Shown: positions 41,944 to 50,084 of the stretch, in pieces
How the letters are laid out: every line of letters starts with the position of its first letter
How positions within the stretch are numbered: the first letter of the stretch is position 1
Assembly: GCF_004217215.1 (NCBI RefSeq)
Contig: NZ_SHKP01000004.1
Span: forward strand, 1 to 64,000
Length of the DNA: 64,000 nt
Reading direction: 5' to 3'
Source of the DNA: Rivibacter subsaxonicus
GTDB lineage: Bacteria > Pseudomonadota > Gammaproteobacteria > Burkholderiales > Burkholderiaceae_C
The notes under the pieces: model-generated
Told to the model about the DNA's origin: nothing
What the model saw: the letters and a program-made list of their open reading frames with translations, nothing else
Databases searched by the model: none
Program-made: the position numbers and the translations under genes

Positions 41944-43224
41944 ATGGCTCACGTTTCTGCAACTTCCGATCAGCTCAGTCGTCATCAATCGTCCGAGGCG
42001 TCTGCGCCGAAGTATCCGCTAACTGACAAGGTCCGCGAAGCCTTGGCGATCAGCCTGCGCGGGGTCGAGGAACTGCTGCCGCAGGAAGAGTGGGCAGCCA
42101 AACTGGCGCGCTCCGAGGCCACCGGCGTGCCGCTGCGCATCAAGCTCGGCCTCGATCCGACCGCACCCGACATCCACCTCGGCCACACCGTGGTGCTCAA
42201 CAAGATGCGGCAGTTGCAGGATCTGGGCCACCAGGTGATCTTCCTGATCGGCGACTTCACCTCGACCATCGGCGACCCCTCCGGCCGCAACAACACCCGC
42301 CCGCCGCTGACGCGCGAGCAGATCGAGTCCAACGCCAAGACCTATCTTGCCCAGGCCAGCCTGGTGCTCGACCCGGCCCGTACCGAGATTCGCTACAACT
42401 CCGAGTGGAGCGACCCGCTCGGCGCGCGCGGCATGATCGAACTCGCCGCCAAGTACACGGTGGCGCGGATGATGGAGCGCAACGACTTCCATGACCGCTT
42501 CCACGCCGGCACGCCGATCTCGGTGCACGAGTTCCTCTACCCACTGATGCAGGGCTACGACTCGGTGGCGCTCAAGGCCGACCTCGAACTCGGTGGCACC
42601 GACCAGAAGTTCAACCTGTTGATGGGACGCACGCTGCAGGCCGAGTACGGCCAGGAACCGCAGTGCGTGCTGACCATGCCCCTGCTCGAAGGCCTCGACG
42701 GTGTCGAGAAGATGAGCAAGAGCAAGAACAACTACATCGGCATCAGCGAGGACGCCAACAGCATGTTCGCCAAGCTGCTGTCGATCAGCGACGTGCTGAT
42801 GTGGCGCTACTTCACGCTGCTGAGCTTCAGAAGCGAGGCCGAGATCGCGGCGCTCCAGGCCGAGATCGAGGCCGGTCGCAACCCGAAGGACGCCAAGGTC
42901 ATGCTCGCCAGCGAGATCACCGCGCGCTTTCACGGCGCGGCGGCGGCCGAGGCGGCGCATGCCGACTTCCAGCATCGCGCGCGCGGCGGCGTGCCCGACA
43001 ACATTCCGGAAGTGGCCCTGACCGGCGCACCACTGGGCATCGGCGCCTTGCTCAAGCAGTCTGGTTTGGTAGCTTCGACCAGCGAGGTCATGCGACTCAT
43101 CGACGGAGGCGGCCTACGTGTCGACGGTGGCGTGGTCGCCGACAAGTCGCTGAAGCTGGCCGCTGGCACCTATGTTGTGCAGGTGGGCAAGCGCAGGTTC
43201 GCGCGTATCACTCTCGCGCCCTGA
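41944..43224 (+). CDS. tyrS: Tyrosyl-tRNA synthetase
   Basis: TyrS charges tRNA-Tyr. The 426-residue class-I synthetase has the HIGH-type motif HLGH (78-81), the KMSKS loop (about 256-260) and a C-terminal S4 RNA-binding domain (VMRLIDGGGLRVDGGVV). It is of the shorter TyrRZ-type layout. ATG 41944 is chosen; an upstream open frame back to 41713 has no similarity. A TACAAT -10 element lies at 41848-41853, about 90 bases upstream. Confidence 0.97.
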   Translation: MAHVSATSDQLSRHQSSEASAPKYPLTDKVREALAISLRGVEELLPQEEWAAKLARSEATGVPLRIKLGLDPTAPDIHLGHTVVLNKMRQLQDLGHQVIFLIGDFTSTIGDPSGRNNTRPPLTREQIESNAKTYLAQASLVLDPARTEIRYNSEWSDPLGARGMIELAAKYTVARMMERNDFHDRFHAGTPISVHEFLYPLMQGYDSVALKADLELGGTDQKFNLLMGRTLQAEYGQEPQCVLTMPLLEGLDGVEKMSKSKNNYIGISEDANSMFAKLLSISDVLMWRYFTLLSFRSEAEIAALQAEIEAGRNPKDAKVMLASEITARFHGAAAAEAAHADFQHRARGGVPDNIPEVALTGAPLGIGALLKQSGLVASTSEVMRLIDGGGLRVDGGVVADKSLKLAAGTYVVQVGKRRFARITLAP

Positions 43225-43228
43225 GCTG

Positions 43229-43579
43229 ATGCTGACTCGGCGCGCGCTGCTGCTCGGCCTGCTGGCGGTTGCCACCGTTGCCGGCGCCGCCCCGTCCGCG
43301 GCCGAGCAGGCCCGGATCGACGCGCTGGTCGACGGCATCGAGCGCGAACCGTCGCTGAAGTTCGTCCGCAACGGTCGCGGCTACGGTGCCATCGACGCGG
43401 CGCGCTTCCTGCGCGAGAAGCAGAAGGCGATGGGCGACAAGGTGCGCAGCGCCGAGGACTTCATCGAGCAGATCGCCACCCGCTCCAGCACCACAGGCCA
43501 GCCCTACCTGATCCGCTTTGCCGACGGCCGCGAGCAGCCGGCGGCCGAGTTCCTGCGCGCGCGACTGGCGCCGCGCTGA
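43229..43579 (+). CDS. DUF5329-like small exported protein
   Basis: The 116-residue product has a signal peptide (ALLLGLLAVATVAGAAPSAA) and a short domain (FVRNGRGYGAIDAARFLREKQ, EDFIEQIATRSSTTGQPYLIRF) that I recognise as DUF5329. No function is known. The ATG at 43229 is four bases after the tyrS stop, so it is read from the same transcript. Confidence 0.75.
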   Translation: MLTRRALLLGLLAVATVAGAAPSAAEQARIDALVDGIEREPSLKFVRNGRGYGAIDAARFLREKQKAMGDKVRSAEDFIEQIATRSSTTGQPYLIRFADGREQPAAEFLRARLAPR

Positions 43580-43594
43580 GCGGGCGACGGCAGC

Positions 43595-44494
43595 ATGCAG
43601 ATCCACGGCTACTTCAGGCTTTCGGTCGGCGTCGCGCTGGCCACGATCGCGCTGAAGACGGCGGCCTGGTGGTGGACCGGCTCGGTCGGCCTGCTGTCGG
43701 ACGCGCTGGAGTCCTTCGTCAATCTCGCCGCCGCGATCTTCGGACTGTGGATGGTGACGGTCGCGGCGCGGCCGGCCGACGACGATCATCCCTTCGGCCA
43801 TGCCAAGGCCGAGTACTTCTCGAGCGGCTTCGAAGGCCTGCTGATCCTCGGCGCGGCGATGGCCATTGCGGTCGCCGCGCTGCTGCGCTGGTGGCAGCCG
43901 CAGCCGCTGGAGGCGGTCGGTATCGGCATGGTGCTGTCGGTTGCCAGTTCGGCGCTCAACGGCCTGCTGGCCTGGGTCATGTGGCGCGCCGCGCGCCAGC
44001 ATCACTCGATCGCGCTCGAGGCCGGCGCGCGCCACCTGCTGACCGATGTCTGGACCTCGGCCGGCGTCGTGCTGGCGCTGCTGCTGATCGTGCTGACCGG
44101 CTGGCAGTGGCTCGACCCGGCGGTCGCGCTGCTGGTGGCGGCCAACATCTCGCGCGAGGGCATCGCGCTGGTGCGACGTTCGGCCGACGGCCTGATGGAT
44201 CACGCGCTGACCGACGCCGAACAGCGCGTCATCGAGGACACGCTGCGAGCAGCCGTGGCCGCGGTCGATGGCGTTCGCGCCGACGACCTGCGCACCCGCC
44301 GCGCCGCGCAGCTGCGCTTTTGCGAACTGCATCTGCACGTTCCGGCCGACTGGACCATCGGCCGCTCGATGCGGCTGCGCGAGGACATCGCCCGCGCCTT
44401 GGTGCGCGCGGTGCCACGGCTGCAGGTCACGATCGAGCTGCTGCCTTTCGGCGAGGAGCCGCTCGGCCGCGCGGCTTCGACGAGCCCGTCGTAG
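43595..44494 (+). CDS. Cation diffusion facilitator family metal transporter
   Basis: The 299-residue protein is an inner-membrane divalent-metal/proton antiporter of the CDF family. Six membrane segments are visible, with the metal-site motif LLSDALESFVNL in helix 2, HPFGHAKAEYFSS after helix 2 and the second site HLLTDVWTSAGVVLAL in helix 5. A cytoplasmic C-terminal domain (about 205-290) follows. The metal (Zn2+, Fe2+, Mn2+ or other) is not determinable; the first site reads S-DALES rather than the Zn-type HMLSD. It is third in the tyrS unit and is closed by a terminator. Confidence 0.92.
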   Translation: MQIHGYFRLSVGVALATIALKTAAWWWTGSVGLLSDALESFVNLAAAIFGLWMVTVAARPADDDHPFGHAKAEYFSSGFEGLLILGAAMAIAVAALLRWWQPQPLEAVGIGMVLSVASSALNGLLAWVMWRAARQHHSIALEAGARHLLTDVWTSAGVVLALLLIVLTGWQWLDPAVALLVAANISREGIALVRRSADGLMDHALTDAEQRVIEDTLRAAVAAVDGVRADDLRTRRAAQLRFCELHLHVPADWTIGRSMRLREDIARALVRAVPRLQVTIELLPFGEEPLGRAASTSPS

Positions 44495-44505
44495 TCGGGA
44501 ACGCA

Positions 44506-44529
44506 AACGGCCCGCCGAGGCGGGCCGTT
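44506..44529. terminator. Hairpin terminator between convergent transporter genes
   Basis: AACGGCCCGC / GCGGGCCGTT with a CGAG loop lies between the CDF gene and the convergent binding-protein gene. A-rich and T-poor flanks make it moderate in the plus direction, but its position is typical. Confidence 0.7.
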
Positions 44530-44552
44530 CCTAGCGTCCGTGCCTTTGGTGA

Positions 44553-45527
44553 TCAGTCGGCGTACTGACCGGCCGCCTTGATCACCGGGCCCCACTTGCC
44601 GATCTCGGCCTCGACCCACTTCTTGTGCTCGGCAGGATTGACCCGCGCGTCGGTGACGACCACCGCGCCGAGCGCCTCCTGGCGCTTGTCGAAGTCGGCG
44701 TCCTTGAGCGCGACCTTGAGCGCGGCGTTGAGCTTGTCGAGCACCGGCTTGGGCGTGCCCTTGGGCGCGTAGAGGCCGTGCCAGATGCTGACGTTGAAGC
44801 CCTTCATGCCGCTCTCGTCAAGCGTCGGCAACTGCGCCAGCTTGCCGGGCAGGCGCTTGGGCGTCGTGACGGCGTAGGCCTTGACCTTGCCGCCCTCGAT
44901 CTGACCGGTGGTGTTGGTCGTCTGGTCGCACATGATGTCGATCTGGCCGCCGATCAGGTCGGTCATCGCCGGGCCGGTGCCCTTGTACGGAACGGTCGTC
45001 ATGTCGACCTTGAGCGTGCTCTGGTAGAGCAGGCCGCACAGGTGCGAGGCCGAGCCGAGGCCAGCGTTGCCGAGGTTGACCGTACCCTTGTTGGCGCTGA
45101 TCCACTTCACCAGATCGGCGTAGTTGCCGGCCGCCAGCGAGGGCTTGCCGATCAGCGTCATCGGCACCTCGTTGATCAGGCCGAGGTACTCGAAGTCGTC
45201 GAGGGTCTTGTACTGCAGGTTGCGGTAGAGGCCGGGCGAGGTCGCCATGCCGATGTGGTGCAGCAGCAGCGTGTAGCCGTCGGGTGCGGCCTTGGCGACC
45301 TTGGAGGCGCCGAGGGTGCCGCCGGCGCCACCGACGTTCTCGATGACGATCGGCGTGTTGCCGAGCTGCTTGCGCAGCGCCTCGGCGAAGTCGCGCGCGA
45401 CCTTGTCGGTCGGGCCGCCGGCCGCGAAGGGCACGACGATCGTGATCGGCTTGTTGTCCGGGTAGTTCTGGGCGAACGAGCCCGTCACCGCGAGCGTGGT
45501 GGCCATCGCCAGCAGGATGCGCTTCAT
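44553..45527 (-). CDS. Bug-family (tripartite tricarboxylate transporter) substrate-binding protein
   Basis: The 324-residue periplasmic protein has a signal peptide (ILLAMATTLAVTGSFAQ) and the Bug/TctC signature: YPDNKPITIVVPFAAGGPTD, IVIENVGGAGG, GAGLGSASH-type loop and TVPYKGTGPAMTDLIGGQID. Such proteins are hugely expanded in Burkholderiales and bind diverse organic acids, often without adjacent membrane subunits, as here. GAGGAGA precedes ATG 45527 and a TAGCAT -10-like element lies about 45 bases upstream. The ligand is unknown. Confidence 0.9.
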   Translation of the reverse strand: MKRILLAMATTLAVTGSFAQNYPDNKPITIVVPFAAGGPTDKVARDFAEALRKQLGNTPIVIENVGGAGGTLGASKVAKAAPDGYTLLLHHIGMATSPGLYRNLQYKTLDDFEYLGLINEVPMTLIGKPSLAAGNYADLVKWISANKGTVNLGNAGLGSASHLCGLLYQSTLKVDMTTVPYKGTGPAMTDLIGGQIDIMCDQTTNTTGQIEGGKVKAYAVTTPKRLPGKLAQLPTLDESGMKGFNVSIWHGLYAPKGTPKPVLDKLNAALKVALKDADFDKRQEALGAVVVTDARVNPAEHKKWVEAEIGKWGPVIKAAGQYAD

Positions 45528-45644
45528 GTACTTGTCTCCTCTAGAGCTTGGGGAATCGACCGACCCCGATGCTAGGGCCCGAGCGTCACCGCGCGCGCTG
45601 CGGAAACTACGTAGCGGTGCCGCGGGCCGGCGCGCGACGCGTGG

Positions 45645-46919
45645 CTACTCGTAGCTGCGCGCGTCCTCGATCACCTTGCCGTCGTTGGGCAGGCTGCCGG
45701 CGGCAACCAGCTCGACCTCGCCGCGCAGCTTGGTGATCTCGCGGATCGATTCGACGACTCGCGATGCCAGCGCCTCGTCGGCGCCGGCCGCGGCCTCGAC
45801 GCGCAGGCTCATGCGCTCGGCCGCGATGGTGCCGCTGAGCACGAGGCGCGCGCGCAGCAACTCGGGATGGCGCCTGAGGATCTGCGCGACCTGGCCGGGA
45901 TGCACGAACATGCCGCGCACCTTGGTGGTCTGGTCGGCGCGGCCGAGCCAGCCGCGGATGCGGGTGTTGCTGCGGCCCGTGGGACAGGCGCCCGGCAGCA
46001 CCGCCGACAGGTCGCCGGTGCCGAAGCGCACCAGCGGGTAGTCGGGGTTGAGCGTGGTCACGACCACCTCGCCGACCTCGCCGTCGGGCACCGGCTCGCC
46101 GGTGCCGGGACGCACGATCTCGAGGATCACGCCCTCGTCGAGCACGAGCCCCTCGCGCGCCGAGGTCTCGTAGGCGATCAGGCCGAGGTCGGCCGTTGCG
46201 TAGCACTGGTAGGCCTCGACGCCCTGCGCCCGCACCGCGTCACGCAGGCTCGGCGGGAAGGCCTCGGCCGAGACCAGGGCCTTGCTGAAGCTCAGGCGCT
46301 CGCCGGCCTCGGCCGCCTTGTCGAGCAGCAGCTTCAGAAAGCTCGGCGTGCCGGCATAGGCCTGCGGACGCAGCTCGCGGATCGCCTGCAACTGCAGCTC
46401 GGTGTTGCCGACGCCACCGGGGAACACGGTGCAGCCCAGTGCGTGGGCGCCGCTTTCCATCATCGAGCCGGCCGGCGTGAGGTGGTAGCTGAAGCTCACG
46501 TGAACCAGGTCGCCGGCCTCGATGCCGGCGGCGCGCAGCGCGCGCGCGCTGCGCCAGTAGTCCGCGGCCGCACCCTCGGGTTCGTAGAGCGTGCCGGGCG
46601 ACTGGAACACGCGGCGCGCGCCGCGGCCGGCGCGCAGCCCGCTCCAGCCGATGGCCGAGAAGCCGCCGAAGGGATCGCCGTCGGCGCTCGCACGCGCCTG
46701 CTGCTGGCGTGCCAGCAGGTCGCTCTTGCGGGTGACCGGGAGCCGCGCGAGCGCCTGCCGGCTCGTGATGGTGGCCGCGTCGATGCCTTGCAGGATCTCG
46801 CCAAAGGCCGCCGTGCCGGACTGTGCGGTGGCCACCAGCGCCGGCAGCGCTGCCAGCAGCGCCGCCTCGCGCTGCGCCGGCGCGCGCGTTTCCAGGGGAT
46901 CGAGGACCGGCGGATTCAT
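45645..46919 (-). CDS. Phenylacetate-CoA ligase-like AMP-forming enzyme
   Basis: The 424-residue enzyme belongs to the PaaK branch of acyl-adenylate synthetases, which activate aryl or other carboxylates to CoA thioesters. It has VHVSFSYHLTPAG, the PaaK-type ATYGTPSF-like loop (AYAGTPSFLKLL), YQCYATADLGLIAYE, and the C-terminal hinge and domain (RIRGWLGRADQTTKVRGMFVHPGQV). It lacks the canonical TSGTTG loop in usual form, as in PaaK relatives. ATG 46919 overlaps the MmcQ stop (ATGA). It is the last gene of the Liv-type operon, probably activating the acid that the transporter imports. Phenylacetate is only one possible substrate. Confidence 0.88.
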   Translation of the reverse strand: MNPPVLDPLETRAPAQREAALLAALPALVATAQSGTAAFGEILQGIDAATITSRQALARLPVTRKSDLLARQQQARASADGDPFGGFSAIGWSGLRAGRGARRVFQSPGTLYEPEGAAADYWRSARALRAAGIEAGDLVHVSFSYHLTPAGSMMESGAHALGCTVFPGGVGNTELQLQAIRELRPQAYAGTPSFLKLLLDKAAEAGERLSFSKALVSAEAFPPSLRDAVRAQGVEAYQCYATADLGLIAYETSAREGLVLDEGVILEIVRPGTGEPVPDGEVGEVVVTTLNPDYPLVRFGTGDLSAVLPGACPTGRSNTRIRGWLGRADQTTKVRGMFVHPGQVAQILRRHPELLRARLVLSGTIAAERMSLRVEAAAGADEALASRVVESIREITKLRGEVELVAAGSLPNDGKVIEDARSYE

Positions 46920-47284
46920 GCGAGCAACTCCCTTTGCGTCTTCTTCGGCAGCGCAGCCAGCACCAGCGCATGCGAGCGGCTCACCAGTGCGCGCAGATCG
47001 GGCAACGGCAGGCCGCACGTGGCGTCGACCTTTACCCAGCGGGCTCGTGCCAGGTAGGGCGCCGGCGCGATGCCGGGCAGTCCGGTCAACTCGATGAAGC
47101 GATCGGCATCGACCTTGAACGAGCAGCCCTCCACCGGACCCGGCCAGGGCCCGACGACGAAGAACATCTTGCTGCCGACGCTGGCAACCCAGTCGGCGCC
47201 CCACTTGATGTCGGTGGTCGCGCCGGGCAAGCCCGCGGCATGCTCGCGCAGCGCCTCGAAGGCAGCAGTCGCGGATCGCCTCAT
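46916..47284 (-). CDS. MmcQ/YjbR-family protein
   Basis: The 122-residue protein matches the small MmcQ/YjbR (CyaY-like fold) family: DIKWGADWVASVGSKMFFVVG, FKVDADRFIELTGLPG and WVKVDATCGLP. Members are often next to metabolic operons; the function is unknown, and DNA binding or double-wing folds have been proposed. It overlaps both neighbours by four bases, so it is tightly coupled within the operon. Confidence 0.85.
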   Translation of the reverse strand: MRRSATAAFEALREHAAGLPGATTDIKWGADWVASVGSKMFFVVGPWPGPVEGCSFKVDADRFIELTGLPGIAPAPYLARARWVKVDATCGLPLPDLRALVSRSHALVLAALPKKTQRELLA

Positions 47285-47574
47285 TCCTCGCTCCAGCGCT
47301 CGACCCGCTTCTTGAGGTCGTCGAGCCAGCGTCGCACGTCGGCGCTGTCGCGCAGCGTCTGCACTTCCCACTCCGGCGTGCGGCCGGGACGCTTGGCAAT
47401 GCGGACCCGGATGACCTGGCCGTCGACCGCGGCCTCGACCGCCTGCATGCCCTTCCAGTCGAAGCGCGAGGCGCCGCGCTCGCTGAACTGGCGCAGGTCA
47501 CGCAAGCCGCGCCGCAGGCGCTCGAGCCCTTCCTCGGGCTTGAACGGAGGCAGGGCAAAGAAGTCGTCACTCAT
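47281..47574 (-). CDS. Small conserved operon protein of unknown function
   Basis: The 97-residue product is acidic at the N-terminus (MSDDFFALPPFKPEEGLERL) and helical, with a central strand-rich part (GQVIRVRIAKRPGRTPEWEV). No family is recognised. It is coupled to the MmcQ gene by an ATGA overlap and separated from livF by a repeat-containing 133-base gap. Confidence 0.7.
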   Translation of the reverse strand: MSDDFFALPPFKPEEGLERLRRGLRDLRQFSERGASRFDWKGMQAVEAAVDGQVIRVRIAKRPGRTPEWEVQTLRDSADVRRWLDDLKKRVERWSEE

Positions 47575-47580
47575 GGCGTT

Positions 47581-47711
47581 GATGAACGATGAAGGCGTCG
47601 CTGCGCGACGGCCGATGAACGATGAAACAACGATTGCCGTGTTCGGGCGCCTTGCTCATTGGCGCCGCAGGCGCCTTCATGCGAGGGCGCAGCCGAGCGT
47701 TCATTGTTCAT
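47581..47711. repeat. Repeat-rich gap downstream of livF
   Basis: The 13-base GATGAACGATGAA occurs twice (47581-47593, 47614-47626), and an inverted near-copy, TTCATTGTTCAT (47700-47711), overlaps the livF stop. A GGCGCC-GCA-GGCGCC hairpin lies between them, and TTCATGCGAG, the livF 3' end, is duplicated at about 47679. The gap can fold into a large structure and may tune expression of the distal genes. Confidence 0.55.
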
Positions 47712-48535
47712 GCGAGCCAGCGCTTGCGCCGCTTGTAGCTCTTCACGTCCCTGAAGCTCTTGCGTGCACTGTCGTCCTTGGCGCCGCCGGTTCCGAGGTA
47801 GAACTCCTTGACGTCCTCGTTCTCGCGCAGCTCGGCGGCCTTGCCGTCCATCACGATGCGGCCGCTCTCGAGGATGTAGCCGTAGTCGGCGTAGCGCAGC
47901 GCGATGTTGGTGTTCTGCTCGGCCAGTAGGAAGGTCACCTTCTCGCGCTGGTTCAGGTCCTTCACGATCTCGAAGACCTCCTCGACGATCTGCGGCGCCA
48001 GCCCCATCGAGGGTTCGTCGAGCAGAACCATGTTCGGGTTGGCCATCAGCGCGCGGCCGATCGCGCACATCTGCTGCTCGCCGCCCGAGGTGTAGGCGGC
48101 CAGCGAGGTGCGGCGGGTCTTGAGGCGCGGAAAGTAGTTGTAGACCTTCTCCAGCGTCTGCGCGACCGCAGCCTTGCCGTCGGTGCGGGTGTAGGCGCCG
48201 GTGAGCAGGTTCTCCTCGATCGTCAGGTGCGCGAAGCAGTGCCGGCCCTCCATCACCTGGATCACGCCGCGCTGCACCAGCTGCGCCGGCGTGAGGCGCT
48301 CGATGCGCTCGCCGCGCAGCTCGATCGAGCCCTTGGTGACGTCGCCGCGCTCGCCGGCCAGCAGGTTGCTGACCGAGCGCAGCGTGGTCGTCTTGCCGGC
48401 GCCGTTGCCACCCAGCAGCGCGACCACGCTGCCCTCGGGCACCTGCAGCGAGACGCCCTTGAGCACCAGGATCACGTGGTTGTAGATGACCTCGATGCCG
48501 TTGACGTTGAGGAGGATGTTCGGTGATGTGCTCAT
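47708..48535 (-). CDS. livF: Branched-chain-amino-acid-type ABC transporter ATP-binding protein LivF
   Basis: The 275-residue ATPase powers the Liv-type importer together with LivG. It has Walker A GGNGAGKTT near residue 43, the LivF-type QVMEGRHCFAHLTIEENLL, the signature YTSGGEQQM, Walker B MVLLDEPSMGLAP and the H-loop replaced by EQN as is usual for LivF. The C-terminus is extended by about 30 basic residues (SFRDVKSYKRRKRWLA), longer than typical LivF. ATG 48535 is in the conserved context. It is the second-to-last transporter component and is flanked on both sides by hairpin-rich gaps. Confidence 0.93.
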   Translation of the reverse strand: MSTSPNILLNVNGIEVIYNHVILVLKGVSLQVPEGSVVALLGGNGAGKTTTLRSVSNLLAGERGDVTKGSIELRGERIERLTPAQLVQRGVIQVMEGRHCFAHLTIEENLLTGAYTRTDGKAAVAQTLEKVYNYFPRLKTRRTSLAAYTSGGEQQMCAIGRALMANPNMVLLDEPSMGLAPQIVEEVFEIVKDLNQREKVTFLLAEQNTNIALRYADYGYILESGRIVMDGKAAELRENEDVKEFYLGTGGAKDDSARKSFRDVKSYKRRKRWLA

Positions 48536-48550
48536 GGTCGTCGGCCTTCA

Positions 48551-48631
48551 CTCATGCAAGCACCGTGCTCGGTGCTTGCATGAGGGCTCCGCAGGAGCCC
48601 TCCCTCGCCCTTTCCCTCCAGGGGGAAGGGC
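48551..48631. repeat. Three tandem hairpins between livK-like and livF genes
   Basis: Three inverted repeats follow one another: a 14-bp perfect stem (48551-48584, CTCATGCAAGCACC / GGTGCTTGCATGAG), a 7-bp stem (48584-48600, GGGCTCC-GCA-GGAGCCC) and an imperfect 10-bp stem (48607-48631). They lie right after the binding-protein gene, where a processing or partial-termination element would raise binding-protein levels over the ATPase. Confidence 0.7.
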
Positions 48632-48669
48632 GTGGTGCAAGAAGCTCAAAGTCCGGGCGGGGTCGCCGC

Positions 48670-50007
48670 TCAGCTCTGACATTCCTCCGGGGTGCGACGA
48701 GTCAGCTTCTTCTCGCTCGCGTACTTGTCGGCCGCGGCCTTGACCATCGGCTTGATGATCTGGTCGTCGCTCTGGAACCAGTCGGAGCTGAAGTTCCACT
48801 TGCTGCCATCCCAGGTGTGGACGCGGGCGTAGGAGGCGCCCATGTGGTCGGCGCAACTGGTCGAGATCGGCCGCATCACGCCCGAGAAGCCAAGCGCGTC
48901 GAGCTTCTTCTGGTCGAGCGCCAGGTTCTCGTAGCCCCAGCGTGCCTGCTCGCCGCTGACGACCTTGCCCTTGCCATAGCGCTCCTGGGCGCGGCGCACG
49001 CCTTCCACCGCCAGCATCGCCGACATCAGGCCGCGCGTGTACAGCACGGTGCCCACTTCCTCCTTCGGGCCGGTGCCCTGGCCCTTTTCGTGGACCAGCT
49101 TCAGCACGTCCTGATGGACCTTGGCCTGGCCGGCGCCATGCTGCAGCGCCAGGCCGTTGTAGCCCTTCGCGCCCTCGCCCACGTCCTTCACGTCGGGCTC
49201 CGCGGCGGCCCACCAGACGCCATACATCTTGTCGCGCGGGTAGCCGGTGGCCACTGCCTCCTTGAGTGCGGCCGAGTTCATCACGCCCCAACCCCACAGC
49301 AGTATGTAGTCGGGCCGGCTCTGGCGGATCTGCAACCAGGCGGCCTTCTGCTCGACGCCGGGGTGCGTGACCGGGATCGCGCTGAACTCGAAGCCGTGCA
49401 TCTTGCTGCGCTCGGTCAGCAGCGGGATCGGCTCCTTGCCGTAGGGGCTGTCGTGATAGACGAGCGTGATCTTCTTGCCCTTGAGCTTGTCGAATCCACC
49501 CTCCTTCTTGGCCAGGTGCTGGATCAGCACGTCGGCCGCCACCCAATAGGTCCCGGCGAGCGGGAAGTTCCACTTGAAGACGTTGCCGTCGGCGCTCTCG
49601 CTGCGGCCGTAGCCGGCGGTGATGAGCGGGATCTTGTCGGCCGGCGCCTTCTCGGTGAGCGCGAATGTGATGCCGGTCGACAGCGGCTGGAACACCGTGG
49701 CGCCGCCGTTCTTGCCCTTGAGCCGCTCGTAGCACTCGACACCACGGTCGGTGGCGTAGCCGGTCTCGCACTCCTCGAACGAGAGCTTGACGCCATTGAT
49801 GCCGCCCTGCGCGTTGACCAGCTTCAGGTAGTCGACATAGCCGTTGGCAAAGGGCACGCCGTTGGGCGCGTAGGCACCGGTGCGATAGACCAGCACCGGA
49901 AAGAACTGCTCCTTGGCCGCCTGGGCGCTGGCGGTGACGGGAGCCAAGGTGGCGCTGATGCCGACCGCCATGACGGCGGCGGCAAGCGCAAGGGACTTCA
50001 GTTTCAT
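48670..50007 (-). CDS. Liv-type periplasmic substrate-binding protein
   Basis: The 445-residue protein (longer than the ~370 of amino-acid LivK) binds the transporter substrate in the periplasm. It has a signal peptide (AAAVMAVGISATLAPVTASAQ), then a periplasmic-binding-protein-type-1 fold (FANGYVDYLKLVNAQGGING, GYGRSESADGNVFKWNFP, YHDSPYGKEPIPLL). GGAGG precedes ATG 50007. Its size and the CoA-ligase partners suggest a carboxylic acid or aromatic ligand rather than leucine/valine. Longer readings of this frame into the permease gene are artefacts. Confidence 0.9.
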   Translation of the reverse strand: MKLKSLALAAAVMAVGISATLAPVTASAQAAKEQFFPVLVYRTGAYAPNGVPFANGYVDYLKLVNAQGGINGVKLSFEECETGYATDRGVECYERLKGKNGGATVFQPLSTGITFALTEKAPADKIPLITAGYGRSESADGNVFKWNFPLAGTYWVAADVLIQHLAKKEGGFDKLKGKKITLVYHDSPYGKEPIPLLTERSKMHGFEFSAIPVTHPGVEQKAAWLQIRQSRPDYILLWGWGVMNSAALKEAVATGYPRDKMYGVWWAAAEPDVKDVGEGAKGYNGLALQHGAGQAKVHQDVLKLVHEKGQGTGPKEEVGTVLYTRGLMSAMLAVEGVRRAQERYGKGKVVSGEQARWGYENLALDQKKLDALGFSGVMRPISTSCADHMGASYARVHTWDGSKWNFSSDWFQSDDQIIKPMVKAAADKYASEKKLTRRTPEECQS

Positions 50008-50084
50008 GTCTGCCTCCAGGGATGGAACAAAGATGCACTCTGCGGTGCGGGAATCACTCGTGACGGGCGTTTCGGCGCCGATGT

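Noticed and set aside
45600-45620. CTACGTAG near the Bug-protein promoter as another HexR-type site
   Set aside because: The half-sites are directly joined without the 5-base centre, so the geometry differs from the locus palindrome.
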